DNA from: Rhodoferax sp. | GTDB taxonomy: Bacteria > Pseudomonadota > Gammaproteobacteria > Burkholderiales > Burkholderiaceae_C | Assembly (NCBI RefSeq): GCF_028714215.1 | Contig: NZ_JAQTMS010000056.1 | Location: forward strand, 1 to 34,395 | DNA length: 34,395 nucleotides | Direction of reading: 5' to 3' | Shown: piece after piece, positions 1 through 7,993 of the stretch | Layout of the letters: every line of letters starts with the position of its first letter | How positions within the stretch are numbered: position 1 is the first letter of the stretch | The notes under the pieces: generated by a model | The model's input: only the letters and a program-made list of their open reading frames with translations | Database searches by the model: none | What the model was told of the DNA's origin: nothing | Made by a program: the position numbers and the translations under genes

Positions 1-382
1 TTCCAAAGGTTGTAGATTGACTTCCAAAAAACCAATCTTGGCACTTGATGCCGTTACCAGGAAGCGGGAAGTCCCTTCGTATTCATTTGGCAAAACCCCA
101 AGTCCACGCTACGCCACTCACCCCAGTGCCCTCGGTAGCGGCATCGGTGGTTTGCGCCGATTGCACACCAACCTTGCTTGAAAGATCAGGCTGGTGGGGC
201 GCTCAGCGCAGGTAAAGGAGGAGCCCGCAGGGCGGGGGACACGGAGCTGAGTGCCCCGCCAGCCTGATCCACCCGGTAGGTTGAACCGGGTTTGGTATGT
301 CATCATTTCAGGAAAGATTCATAAACAGCGGTCGTGCTGCCAGAACGTTACGGCCCAGGCCTGACGGGTTAACATTTGGCCC
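1..382. other. Gene-free left edge with no recognised gene
   Basis: No convincing gene is visible here. A plus-strand frame is open from the left edge to a TGA at 179-181 (about 59 codons), and a 62-codon minus-strand frame spans 118-306, but neither resembles a family I know and the second runs through the arms of a large inverted repeat. The only strong structure is that repeat at 184-269, listed separately. A smaller dyad, ACCCGGT/ACCGGGT around a 7-base loop, lies just to its right near 271-291. The stretch looks less GC-rich than the genes that follow, so it may be the remnant or boundary of something lying to the left. Confidence 0.5.
184..269 (+). other. Large imperfect inverted repeat, possible structured RNA
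   Basis: Two 24-base arms (184-207 and 246-269) pair along their whole length around a 38-base loop. Only two positions differ from perfect complementarity. Read on the plus strand, both are G-U wobbles; on the minus strand they would be A-C mismatches. This favours folding as plus-strand RNA. The loop contains a small GCCC-GCA-GGGC hairpin (223-233) and a purine-rich AAAGGAGGAG stretch. There is no T-tract after the right arm, so it is not a classic intrinsic terminator. It could be a small RNA, the leader of the downstream peptidase gene, or the end of a mobile element. I cannot assign a family. Confidence 0.55.
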
Positions 383-1402
383 ATGAACAGTTCAGCACAA
401 AACCCGACAAGCTCGATCACCGATGTCGCCGGCATCGAAGTCGGCCACTGCACCGATTTGCGTCGCCCTACCGGCTGTACCGTGATCCTGGCGCGTGACG
501 GCGCGGTGGCCGGCGTGGATGTGCGCGGCGCCGCGCCCGGTACCCGCGAGACCGAGTTGTTGCACCCCTCCAACCTGGTCGACCGGGTTCACGCCATCAT
601 GCTGGCCGGTGGCAGCGCCTGGGGGCTGGACGCGGCCGGCGGCGCCATGCGCTGGCTGGAAGAGAACAACATCGGATTGAATGTCGGTTTCGGTCTGGTG
701 CCCATCGTGCCGGCCGCGGTGTTGTTTGATTTACCGGTCGGCGACGCCGGCATCCGGCCTGACGCAGGTGCCGGCTACCAGGCTTGCGTCAGCGTCAGCA
801 AAAAAGCACCGGCCGAAGGCAACGTTGGCGCCGGCACCGGCGCACTGGTGGGCAAAGTCTTCGGGCTGAGCCGCGCCATGCGCGGCGGCATCGGCAGCGC
901 CGCCATCACAGTGGACGGCATCACGGTTGGCGCCATCATCGCCTGCAATGCCATGGGCGACGTCATCGACCCCGACACCGGCCAGGTGCTGGCCGGTGCC
1001 CGTACGCCCGACGGTGCCGCGCTGATCAACAGCCGCAACGCCATCCTGAACGGGGAGACACCCAAACCAGTGCTGGCCGGCACCAATACCACCATCGGCG
1101 TGATCGCCACCGATGCGATCCTGACGAAAGCTCAGGCGCACCGTCTGGCCCTGGTGGCACATGACGGACTGGCGCGCAGCATCAATCCGGTACACACGCA
1201 GTCCGACGGCGACACTTTGTTTGCCCTGGGTACCGGCAAGGCCGGTAAGACCGCCGGCATGCTGCTGCTGAGCATGCTGGCGGCCGAGGCCACGGCGCGC
1301 GCCGTGGTGCGTGCCGTGATGGCCGCTCAAGGCCTCACTTGCGGCGCCCTGCACTGGCCGGCCGCGGCCGACCTGAAGCACAAGCCTACTTCAGCGCCTT
1401 GA
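383..1402 (+). CDS. P1 family peptidase (DmpA-type aminopeptidase/D-esterase)
   Basis: A 339-residue protein of the P1 (DmpA/BapA) Ntn-hydrolase-like family, which cuts N-terminal residues from small peptides or beta-peptides and is made as a precursor that cleaves itself. Visible family features are the N-terminal ITDVAGIEVGH segment, the LAGGSAWGLDAAGG stretch near residues 74-87, GNVGAGTGA near 146-154, and the self-processing region GTNTTIGVIATDA at 233-245, where a Thr (236/237) would become the new N-terminal nucleophile instead of the Ser of DmpA. No signal peptide is seen, so it is probably cytoplasmic. The ATG at 383 has only a weak ribosome site. The 3' end overlaps the convergent ettA gene by 17 bp. 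The substrate cannot be told from sequence. Confidence 0.9.
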   Translation: MNSSAQNPTSSITDVAGIEVGHCTDLRRPTGCTVILARDGAVAGVDVRGAAPGTRETELLHPSNLVDRVHAIMLAGGSAWGLDAAGGAMRWLEENNIGLNVGFGLVPIVPAAVLFDLPVGDAGIRPDAGAGYQACVSVSKKAPAEGNVGAGTGALVGKVFGLSRAMRGGIGSAAITVDGITVGAIIACNAMGDVIDPDTGQVLAGARTPDGAALINSRNAILNGETPKPVLAGTNTTIGVIATDAILTKAQAHRLALVAHDGLARSINPVHTQSDGDTLFALGTGKAGKTAGMLLLSMLAAEATARAVVRAVMAAQGLTCGALHWPAAADLKHKPTSAP

Positions 1403-3047
1403 AGCGCATGCGCTTGGGTTTGGCTCCTTCTTCGCCCAGGCGCCTCTTCTTGTCGGCTTCGTACTCCTGGTAGTTGCCGTCAAAGAAGGTCCACTGGCTG
1501 TCGCCCTCGCAGGCCAGAATGTGGGTCGCAATACGGTCCAGGAACCAGCGGTCATGGCTGATCACCATGAGCGATCCGGCGAACTCCAGCAAGGCTTCTT
1601 CCAGCGCCCGCAGGGTTTCCACGTCGAGGTCGTTGGAGGGCTCGTCCAGCATCAGGACGTTACCGCCGGCAATCAGGGTTTTCGCCAGATGCAGGCGTCC
1701 GCGCTCGCCGCCGGACAGGGTGCCGACGCGTTTTTGCTGGTCCGCGCCGTTGAAGTTGAAGCGCCCGCAATAAGCGCGGCTGGCCATCTGGAACTTGCCT
1801 ACGTTCAGAATGTCGAGACCACCGGAAACATCTTCCCAGACCGTTTTTTCATTCGACAGATCGTCCCGGTTCTGATCGACAAACGCCATCTTGACGGTGG
1901 CGCCGATCTTGACCTCGCCGCTGTCGGGTTTTTCCTTGCCGGCAATCATGCGAAACAGCGTTGACTTGCCCGCGCCGTTGGGACCGATGATGCCCACGAT
2001 GGCACCGGCCGGCACCTTGAAACTCAGGTTGTCGATCAGCAGGCGGTCGCCAAAAGACTTGCTGACATTGACAAACTCGATGACTTCATTGCCCAGGCGA
2101 TCGGCCACCGGGATGAAGATTTCGTTGGTCTCGTTGCGCTTCTGGTACTCGAAATCCGACAACTCCTCAAAGCGGGCCAGACGGGCCTTGCTTTTGGCCT
2201 GGCGTGCCTTGGGATTCTGGCGTGACCATTCAAGCTCTTTCTTGAGCGCCTTGGCGCGCGACTCCTCGCCTTTTTGTTCCTGCGCCAGCCGCTCCTGCTT
2301 TTGCTCCAGCCAGGCGCTGTAATTGCCCTTGTAAGGCATGCCGTTGCCGCGGTCGAGTTCCAGAATCCACTCGGCGGCATTGTCCAGAAAGTAGCGATCG
2401 TGGGTAATCGCCACCACCGTGCCGGGATAGCGTGAAAGGAATTGCTCCAGCCAGTCCACCGATTCGGCATCCAGGTGATTGGTGGGCTCGTCCAGCAGCA
2501 GCATGTCGGGTTTGGACAGCAGCAGGCGGCACAGGGCAACGCGGCGCTTTTCGCCGCCGGACAAGACACCCACTTTGGCGTCCCATGGCGGCAGGCGCAA
2601 GGCGTCGGCGGCAATCTCGAGTTGGTGCTCGGAGTCGGTGCCGGCGCTGCCGATGATGGCTTCCATTTTGGCCTGCTCTTCCGCCAGCGCATCGAAATCG
2701 GCGTCTTCCTCGCCGTAAGCGGCGTAGATTTCCTCCAGCCGGGCTTTCGCCTTGAGCACGTCGCCCATGCCGGCTTCCACGCATTCGCGCACGGTTTGCG
2801 AGGGGTCCAGTTGCGGCTCCTGCGGCAGATAACCGATGTTCAGGCCCGCCATCGGGATCGCTTCGCCTTCGAACTCCTTGTCGACCCCGGCCATGATTTT
2901 GAGCAGAGTGGACTTGCCGGAACCATTGGTTCCCAGCACACCGATTTTGGCGCCGGGGAAGAAGCTAAGGGAGATGTCTTTGAGAATGAAGCGCTTCGGC
3001 GGAACAATCTTGCCGAGGTGGTTCATGGAAAATACGTATTGGGCCAT
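1386..3047 (-). CDS. ettA: Energy-dependent translational throttle protein EttA (ABC-F)
   Basis: A soluble twin-ATPase ABC-F protein of 553 residues, almost the length of the E. coli protein. EttA binds the ribosomal E site and gates the first steps of elongation according to the ATP/ADP ratio. Both nucleotide-binding domains are complete: Walker A GTNGSGKST (39-47) and GPNGAGKST in the second half, signatures LSGGEKRR and LSGGERGR, and Walker B LLLDEPTNHLD and LMLDEPSNDLD. Between the domains lies the charged linker with QKQERLAQEQK and QNPKARQAKSKARL that forms the P-site tRNA interaction motif. There are no membrane segments. The start ATG at 3047 fits the usual MAQYVFSMNHLGK beginning. 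The gene ends inside the 3' end of the convergent P1 peptidase gene. Confidence 0.97.
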   Translation of the reverse strand: MAQYVFSMNHLGKIVPPKRFILKDISLSFFPGAKIGVLGTNGSGKSTLLKIMAGVDKEFEGEAIPMAGLNIGYLPQEPQLDPSQTVRECVEAGMGDVLKAKARLEEIYAAYGEEDADFDALAEEQAKMEAIIGSAGTDSEHQLEIAADALRLPPWDAKVGVLSGGEKRRVALCRLLLSKPDMLLLDEPTNHLDAESVDWLEQFLSRYPGTVVAITHDRYFLDNAAEWILELDRGNGMPYKGNYSAWLEQKQERLAQEQKGEESRAKALKKELEWSRQNPKARQAKSKARLARFEELSDFEYQKRNETNEIFIPVADRLGNEVIEFVNVSKSFGDRLLIDNLSFKVPAGAIVGIIGPNGAGKSTLFRMIAGKEKPDSGEVKIGATVKMAFVDQNRDDLSNEKTVWEDVSGGLDILNVGKFQMASRAYCGRFNFNGADQQKRVGTLSGGERGRLHLAKTLIAGGNVLMLDEPSNDLDVETLRALEEALLEFAGSLMVISHDRWFLDRIATHILACEGDSQWTFFDGNYQEYEADKKRRLGEEGAKPKRMRFKALK

Positions 3048-3104
3048 GGATCTTGCGAGGTTTTGCGGGATGTAAACCCAGCATTATCGACGCATCGCCC
3101 ACTT

Positions 3105-5348
3105 TCACCCGGTCATCCCCCAGAAGCCGGACTCGCGCTGGTCCTGCGCCTGATCGCTTTGCCACACCGCCCCTGCCGCAAAACCCGGCACATCGTCACC
3201 CCCCTGAGCGCCGGAGACGAAGCGGATCGAGCCCTGGAGACGCAGGCGCTCCATGGTCCGGCGTGACATGGAATGAGCCAGTCCGCCGCGCGAAACAAAC
3301 ATGAACAAGGTGCGCTGTGGACTGACCCAGTTCAGTTGGGCACGCAGCCAGACCCGATTCACGAACATTTCAACCCAGGCGCCGGTGGCGAGGTCAGCCA
3401 CCGACCCAGCAAGCTGGAGCGACCCGCCGACCGGTCCGGAATTCGGCGCCAGCGCCCTTGTGGCCTGAGCCTTGTCAGCCGGGGACGGAAACCCCAGCAG
3501 ATCGATTCCCTCCATGGCCGGGGGCCGGCCAATTTCAGCCGCCCCTGGCTCCCCCTGCTGGCCGGCGCGTGCGCGCCGACCCTGCAGCACTTTTTCATGC
3601 ACTTCGACCAGCGCATCGAAAAGGACCGGTATGCGCTCCGGCGGGTACCCGATCAACCGGAGTCCCTGGCGCAACTTGCCCAGCAAATCGGGAACCAGCC
3701 GGACCAGGCGTGCCCGGTCGCGTCGCGCCAAGCGCAATTGAACACTCCAGATCAAGTCGTCAACCAGCGCCAGATAGCCACCCGGGTCGGCACGGCCATC
3801 AAGACAATCCAACTGGGCTTGCGCCGCCACCTGGGCCCAAGGTCCGCGCAGGAAACTGTCCAGCCATGGCGGAATCTTCTTGTTCTGCTGGCGTTGCGCA
3901 AAATCGTCGGCGAATCGCTGTGTCAACTGCTTGCCCTGTTCGGTCTGAAAATAGACCGACCCGCCTTCCTCGAATCGCTGGAACTGCATCGCATCATCGC
4001 GTCGCCAGTCATCCTCAAGTTGGCGCAATACATGTGCAAAAGCGTCGCCTCCGCCAGTGCCGCTCAAAAAGTCAACCGCATTTTCAACGGATGTCAAAAA
4101 TCGAAAGCCGGCGGCGTCGTTTTCGCGGGCATGGTCCAGGCCGCGCTGTGCCAGCCGGTCCAGAAACTGGCGCGCCGGGTGCTGACGCTGGCTGAAAAAC
4201 CGGGGATCGGACCTCGCGAGTGCCAGCAAGGCAGGTTCCAACCGGTTGATCAGCTCACGCGCTCCTTCCAGCAGTCGCTCGTCTCGCACCAGCTCATCGA
4301 GCATCAGGCGCACCACCTCCTCGCCCAGTTGCTTGCCCAACTGCCGGCTCCTGACCGGTTCAGGCGAAACATTTTGACTGGCTGGCGCCGCCACGTGGGC
4401 GGACTGGCTTTCCCGCTGCGCCAGGCGTCGCATCATGGGTTCGACCAGTTTCATCTCCTCCAGCGCGACAAAGGCGGCCGGCACGGTATGCAAAAAATCC
4501 TGCATCTCCAAACCGCCCGCGGTAGCGTCAAGGCCACCGGCCAGCAATTTGCGAAGCTTGTCGAACGTCACCAGCGTGCGAGCAACCGAACCTTTCATGG
4601 CGGCTTCCGAGGCCCAGGCGCCGCTGCCCAGGTTGCTTCCCAGCGGCGCAGCGGGCTCAACGCCCTGCGAGCGCAACCAATTGCAGATCTCACGGTAGAG
4701 CTGGCGCAGACCGACCCCTAGCAGGCCCGCGGCAGGCATCAGCAAAGCGACCCGGACCTGCTCACCTGGCACATGTTGCTGCAAGCTGGCCTGCAGGGCG
4801 CGGACAAAAACGTCCGCTCTGAGCGGATTCAGCAAGGGCTGAACGGTCATCCAGCCAAGCAAACTGCTGATCAGCGCGTCCAGCGAAGGCAGCACGTCAT
4901 CGACGCAGCGGGAGACTTCCTGCCGGGCCAGCGCAAATTCGATGCTGGCATCGATCTGCCGGGTATCGAGCAGTTTGAAGTCCTCGAAACCGGACATCGC
5001 CTGCAGCGCCAAATCCTGCGACCCCCGGTGATAAACGCCAAGCTCCAGGTGCGCCACAAACGTCTGCTTGACGGCCAAGGCCTGACTGAACAACGCCTCG
5101 GCGGCCGCCTTGCTGACGGGGAAAGGATTCCCAAACGAACTCTTTCCCCCACCCAGGGTGGTCGAATGGAGCAAGCCTTCCAGCACGTCCTGCATCAGGA
5201 TGTCGGCCTGCGGCATGACGACCTCAATGCAGTCCAGCAGGCTTGGACGAACGCTCGTCTGATCGTCCGCCACACCGATGCGTGGAAGCAGGAATTTCTT
5301 CATCAAGCGCGTTCCCTCAAATTGCAAATTCAGTGCATCTGCTGGCAT
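3105..5348 (-). CDS. DUF1631 family protein
   Basis: A 747-residue protein that I recognise as DUF1631, a family of large, mostly helical proteins of unknown function found mainly in beta- and gammaproteobacteria. The N-terminal half contains family-like stretches such as LLDCIEVVMPQADILMQDVL and GEEVVRLMLDELVRDERLL. The C-terminal part ends in a small beta-rich region (RTLFMFVSRGGLAHSMSRRTMERLR) that resembles the tail of this family and is somewhat PilZ-like. No signal peptide or membrane helix is seen. Two starts are possible: ATG at 5348, used here, or ATG at 5303 (MKKFLLPRIG), which has GAGG upstream. It sits 57 bp upstream of ettA on the same strand. No function is assigned. Confidence 0.8.
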   Translation of the reverse strand: MPADALNLQFEGTRLMKKFLLPRIGVADDQTSVRPSLLDCIEVVMPQADILMQDVLEGLLHSTTLGGGKSSFGNPFPVSKAAAEALFSQALAVKQTFVAHLELGVYHRGSQDLALQAMSGFEDFKLLDTRQIDASIEFALARQEVSRCVDDVLPSLDALISSLLGWMTVQPLLNPLRADVFVRALQASLQQHVPGEQVRVALLMPAAGLLGVGLRQLYREICNWLRSQGVEPAAPLGSNLGSGAWASEAAMKGSVARTLVTFDKLRKLLAGGLDATAGGLEMQDFLHTVPAAFVALEEMKLVEPMMRRLAQRESQSAHVAAPASQNVSPEPVRSRQLGKQLGEEVVRLMLDELVRDERLLEGARELINRLEPALLALARSDPRFFSQRQHPARQFLDRLAQRGLDHARENDAAGFRFLTSVENAVDFLSGTGGGDAFAHVLRQLEDDWRRDDAMQFQRFEEGGSVYFQTEQGKQLTQRFADDFAQRQQNKKIPPWLDSFLRGPWAQVAAQAQLDCLDGRADPGGYLALVDDLIWSVQLRLARRDRARLVRLVPDLLGKLRQGLRLIGYPPERIPVLFDALVEVHEKVLQGRRARAGQQGEPGAAEIGRPPAMEGIDLLGFPSPADKAQATRALAPNSGPVGGSLQLAGSVADLATGAWVEMFVNRVWLRAQLNWVSPQRTLFMFVSRGGLAHSMSRRTMERLRLQGSIRFVSGAQGGDDVPGFAAGAVWQSDQAQDQRESGFWGMTG

Positions 5349-5361
5349 TCTCAGGGATGAT

Positions 5362-5380
5362 GGACGCTCGTCAAGCGTCC
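5362..5380. other. Short hairpin between deacetylase and DUF1631 genes
   Basis: GGACGCT and AGCGTCC pair around a 5-base loop just ahead of the DUF1631 start and after the deacetylase gene on the minus strand. No T-tract follows on either strand, so it could be a leader hairpin or a Rho-dependent end structure. Functional meaning is uncertain. Confidence 0.3.
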
Positions 5381-5452
5381 GCTAACACATTGTTTCAACC
5401 GATACAGGTCAAGCGCAACCGAAGCGCGCTGGCGGTCCCCGCCGAACCAGTG

Positions 5453-7261
5453 CTAAAACTCCAAGCTGTAGGCGTAATTGCCGACCTTGAGTTCCTGCTT
5501 GAAGATCAGTGCCGTGCGGTAAGCATCAATGCGCTTGAGCTCCGGCAGCGGCGCCTCCGAACTGACGGCCATGACCGATTTGGGCGCCATGTCAAGCGCC
5601 GGATGCGTCACAAAAAACGTCAAGCCCTTGACATTGCCCGGCGCTCGAACGTCAAAGGCAAACTGGGTGGGAGAAGTCTTGCTCGCTTTATAAACAACCC
5701 GGTCGCGGGCGCGCCACCAGTTGGCAATTTCCCCGCCCGAGGCGGTCCAGACGTCGTCCTGGTGTTGCTGCAGCTTCTTGAGGTAAGGCGGTGTGATTTT
5801 GGTCATCAACTCGCCGGGCTCGTAGTTTTGTGAGTGGACTGACAAAACGCCCAGGGCACCGGCCTCGTGCAGATAGTCGAAGTCCAGCATGATCAGCTCG
5901 GTGGCCTTGCCGGCGCCGATTCTCAGGCCCAGGTAATTCAGATCGTCCATCTGGGTGCGCGGCAGCCGCACGATCGCCTCTTCGGGCTTGAGTCCGGGCT
6001 CGGAGTCGGAGAAATAAGGTATCCGGCCTTCAGAGGCGGACGGTCCCGTGACGTTGTGGCGGACACCCAATTGACGCAGCAGTTTTTCGGTATTGGCGTC
6101 CCAGGATTCGGTCGGCGCCCGAAACCCGGTCACTGTGGGCAAGGCGCGAGAACCGACGATGTCCCGCATCTCGGTCACCATGGCGCCCAGGCGTTTCTCC
6201 TGCACCTCGGGAGTCTTCCCCTTGAAGCCAACGTGAACCTCACCGTGGTAGGCAATCTCGTGTTTCTCGGACAACTTCTGAACCGTATCCCGATACTGTC
6301 TGGCAATGCTGGTCAGTGAGTAGAACGTACCGCGAAAATTGGCCGCATCGAGATCGCGCTTGAAGTCGATCGCATTCAAATACTTTTCTTCCGTGTCCAT
6401 CTCCAGCAGTTGGGCCGCCAGACTACCGTTCGGCCAGGCGGCTTTGTAGATGCTGGGTTCGTGCTTCAGCCAAGCCAGCACCGAATCGACCAGATTGGGC
6501 ATTTCCAGGCGCTCGTCGTATTCCCAACTGGACTCCGAAAAACCAAAATAAACGCGACGCGACGCGCCTTTTTCAAGCAATGCAATGGCACCGTTGCTGT
6601 TTTTCGGCGCTGGGTAGCGCTCCCAACTGAAGTAACGGGCGGCCAGATAGGGTGATTCGACGCGTATGGGGGTTTCGGCGACCTCGCCCAAAAAGATGCG
6701 TTCCCCCCCTGGAATCGTCCAGCTCAAGGGGCCATCCCCAAAGGGATTGAGAAAGCGTGTGCTATTTTCCTTGCTGTCTTCCAGCATCGCCTTGCTGTTG
6801 ACCTTCATCCGCAGCAAGTCTTCAATGAAACCGTAGCCGGCCCATTGCCCACGACCATCCCGCACGCCGGTACCCCAGGTCACCAGCAGGCTGCCTCCGG
6901 CATCGGCAAACGCCTGTATCGCCTTGCGCTCGGGCTCATCGAGCAGTGCTGCCGAGCCCAGCACCAAGACGCCGGGCTTCAGGCCGGCAATCAAGTTGGC
7001 GCGTGAAACCTCACGAAACGCCTTTCCGTAGGGTCGGAAGTATTCACGCCAACGCTGTTTCAAGCCGTCGTAACTGGTTCCGTTGGCACTGAAAAAAGCC
7101 GCCGTGATGGGGCTGGAATACAAATACACCTGTTCCAGGGGCGGCGGAGCCGCGGCAGCCAGCGCCGGGGGTGAACTCGCCAGGCCCAGCAGACAAGCCA
7201 ACACAGCGCCCCGCACCAGGTGCAGACATTTTTTCACGGCCAATAAGTCAAAGAAATTCAT
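5453..7261 (-). CDS. Exported NodB-like polysaccharide deacetylase-domain protein
   Basis: A 602-residue exported protein. Residues about 1-36 form a signal peptide ending near ALAAAAP. Residues about 42-270 look like a Rossmann/glutamine-amidotransferase-like domain (GVLVLGSAALLDEPERKA, AFADAGGSLLVTWGTG). Residues about 280-500 form a NodB-type carbohydrate esterase domain with the metal-site HGEVH (His339, His343) and the GFRAP motif (379-383). The usual first motif TFDD is replaced by EMDTE (287-291), so the metal site may be altered or the enzyme inactive. A beta-rich C-terminal tail follows. Likely substrate is an extracellular or cell-wall polysaccharide, by inference. Its ATG overlaps the stop of the upstream membrane protein by 4 bp, implying co-translation. 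Confidence 0.8.
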   Translation of the reverse strand: MNFFDLLAVKKCLHLVRGAVLACLLGLASSPPALAAAAPPPLEQVYLYSSPITAAFFSANGTSYDGLKQRWREYFRPYGKAFREVSRANLIAGLKPGVLVLGSAALLDEPERKAIQAFADAGGSLLVTWGTGVRDGRGQWAGYGFIEDLLRMKVNSKAMLEDSKENSTRFLNPFGDGPLSWTIPGGERIFLGEVAETPIRVESPYLAARYFSWERYPAPKNSNGAIALLEKGASRRVYFGFSESSWEYDERLEMPNLVDSVLAWLKHEPSIYKAAWPNGSLAAQLLEMDTEEKYLNAIDFKRDLDAANFRGTFYSLTSIARQYRDTVQKLSEKHEIAYHGEVHVGFKGKTPEVQEKRLGAMVTEMRDIVGSRALPTVTGFRAPTESWDANTEKLLRQLGVRHNVTGPSASEGRIPYFSDSEPGLKPEEAIVRLPRTQMDDLNYLGLRIGAGKATELIMLDFDYLHEAGALGVLSVHSQNYEPGELMTKITPPYLKKLQQHQDDVWTASGGEIANWWRARDRVVYKASKTSPTQFAFDVRAPGNVKGLTFFVTHPALDMAPKSVMAVSSEAPLPELKRIDAYRTALIFKQELKVGNYAYSLEF

Positions 7262-7659
7262 TGCGGTTCCTGGTACCCAGAAAAAGTCGGTTTCCAGTCG
7301 GGATCGAGCAAACCGGCCGGCGCCTTCGGTTCTGGCGCCGTATCTTCGGTCCGGGGTTTGAAGTCCTGGTAACTCTCGATCCAGTTGAAGTCGGCCTTCG
7401 GATTCAGAAGACCGACCGGAGCCACGAACACGGCCGCGCGCTGCTTGTCGGTCCTGAAAGTCAAGCGAATGGTGTCATGCACAAAGCGGGCGGCGGAATC
7501 GTAGGCCGAGTACCAGCCGTCTTTCGCTCCCCCACCCAGGTGAGACAACAGGACCCAGCTGGAAGCGCCGGCCAGCAACAGGGAAACCAGCGCAACAGCC
7601 AACCAGACCTTGGGCGAAAAGAAATGAACCAGTCGGTAGAACCCGGAGTCTCGTCGCAT
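7258..7659 (-). CDS. Small single-pass membrane protein, partner of the deacetylase-like protein
   Basis: About 133 residues with one clear membrane helix (VWLAVALVSLLLAGASSWVLL) after a short positive N-terminus, followed by a soluble, probably periplasmic, domain rich in W, Y, F and P (KDGWYSAYDSAARFVHD). I do not recognise a family. ATG at 7659 is chosen; a GTG at 7683 would add 8 residues. Its TGA stop overlaps the ATG of the exported deacetylase-like gene by 4 bp, so the two are very likely made together and may work on the same envelope or exopolysaccharide process. That partnership is inferred from gene order only. Confidence 0.65.
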   Translation of the reverse strand: MRRDSGFYRLVHFFSPKVWLAVALVSLLLAGASSWVLLSHLGGGAKDGWYSAYDSAARFVHDTIRLTFRTDKQRAAVFVAPVGLLNPKADFNWIESYQDFKPRTEDTAPEPKAPAGLLDPDWKPTFSGYQEPQ

Positions 7660-7932
7660 GAACAATTCAATCCCTGGCGGCACTGCCTGATCGCGTTATC
7701 GAAAACAGGAAGTCAAAACAAAACAAGCGTTCATGGAGCCCCATTATGAGGCCAGCGCAGCCCCGACCCAGCGCCCACAAATTGGCGAATTGCAGCGGCC
7801 ACGCCAGATTTTCGATACCGTGCGACAATACGTTCCGTTGTGGCGCTTCAGTTGCCCACAATGCCAGCACCTTGCTGGGAACGAAGCCTCGCGCAAACGT
7901 TCCACCTTTGTACCCCATCTGCCCTTGACTGA

Positions 7933-7953
7933 CCCGGCGTTTCAAACGCCGGG
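7933..7953 (+). promoter_or_regulatory. Perfect 10-bp palindrome in the leader of the RNA helicase gene
   Basis: CCCGGCGTTT and AAACGCCGGG flank a single C about 40 bases upstream of the helicase ATG. In RNA it would give an 8-bp GC-rich stem with a 5-base loop. It sits in a 334-bp divergent gap (7660-7993) between the small membrane protein gene and the helicase gene, in which I see no other gene. As DNA it could be an operator; as RNA it could be a leader structure that the helicase itself controls. There is no T-tract. Confidence 0.45.
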
Positions 7954-7993
7954 ACGGGCCGATGCCATAGCGCCCAGGATAGGCGCCACTTAA

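Noticed and set aside
2..181. Plus-strand frame open from the left edge, possible end of a gene
   Set aside because: Only 59 codons, no recognisable domain, and modest GC. It cannot be told from chance without the sequence to the left.
184..269. RNase P RNA, tmRNA, 6S RNA or retron RNA
   Set aside because: No conserved core of these RNAs could be matched, and no reverse transcriptase gene lies within the window. Left as an unassigned hairpin.
7667..7945. 92-codon minus-strand frame in the gap before the helicase gene
   Set aside because: No ribosome site, no family resemblance, and it overlaps the palindrome and the start of the small membrane protein gene.
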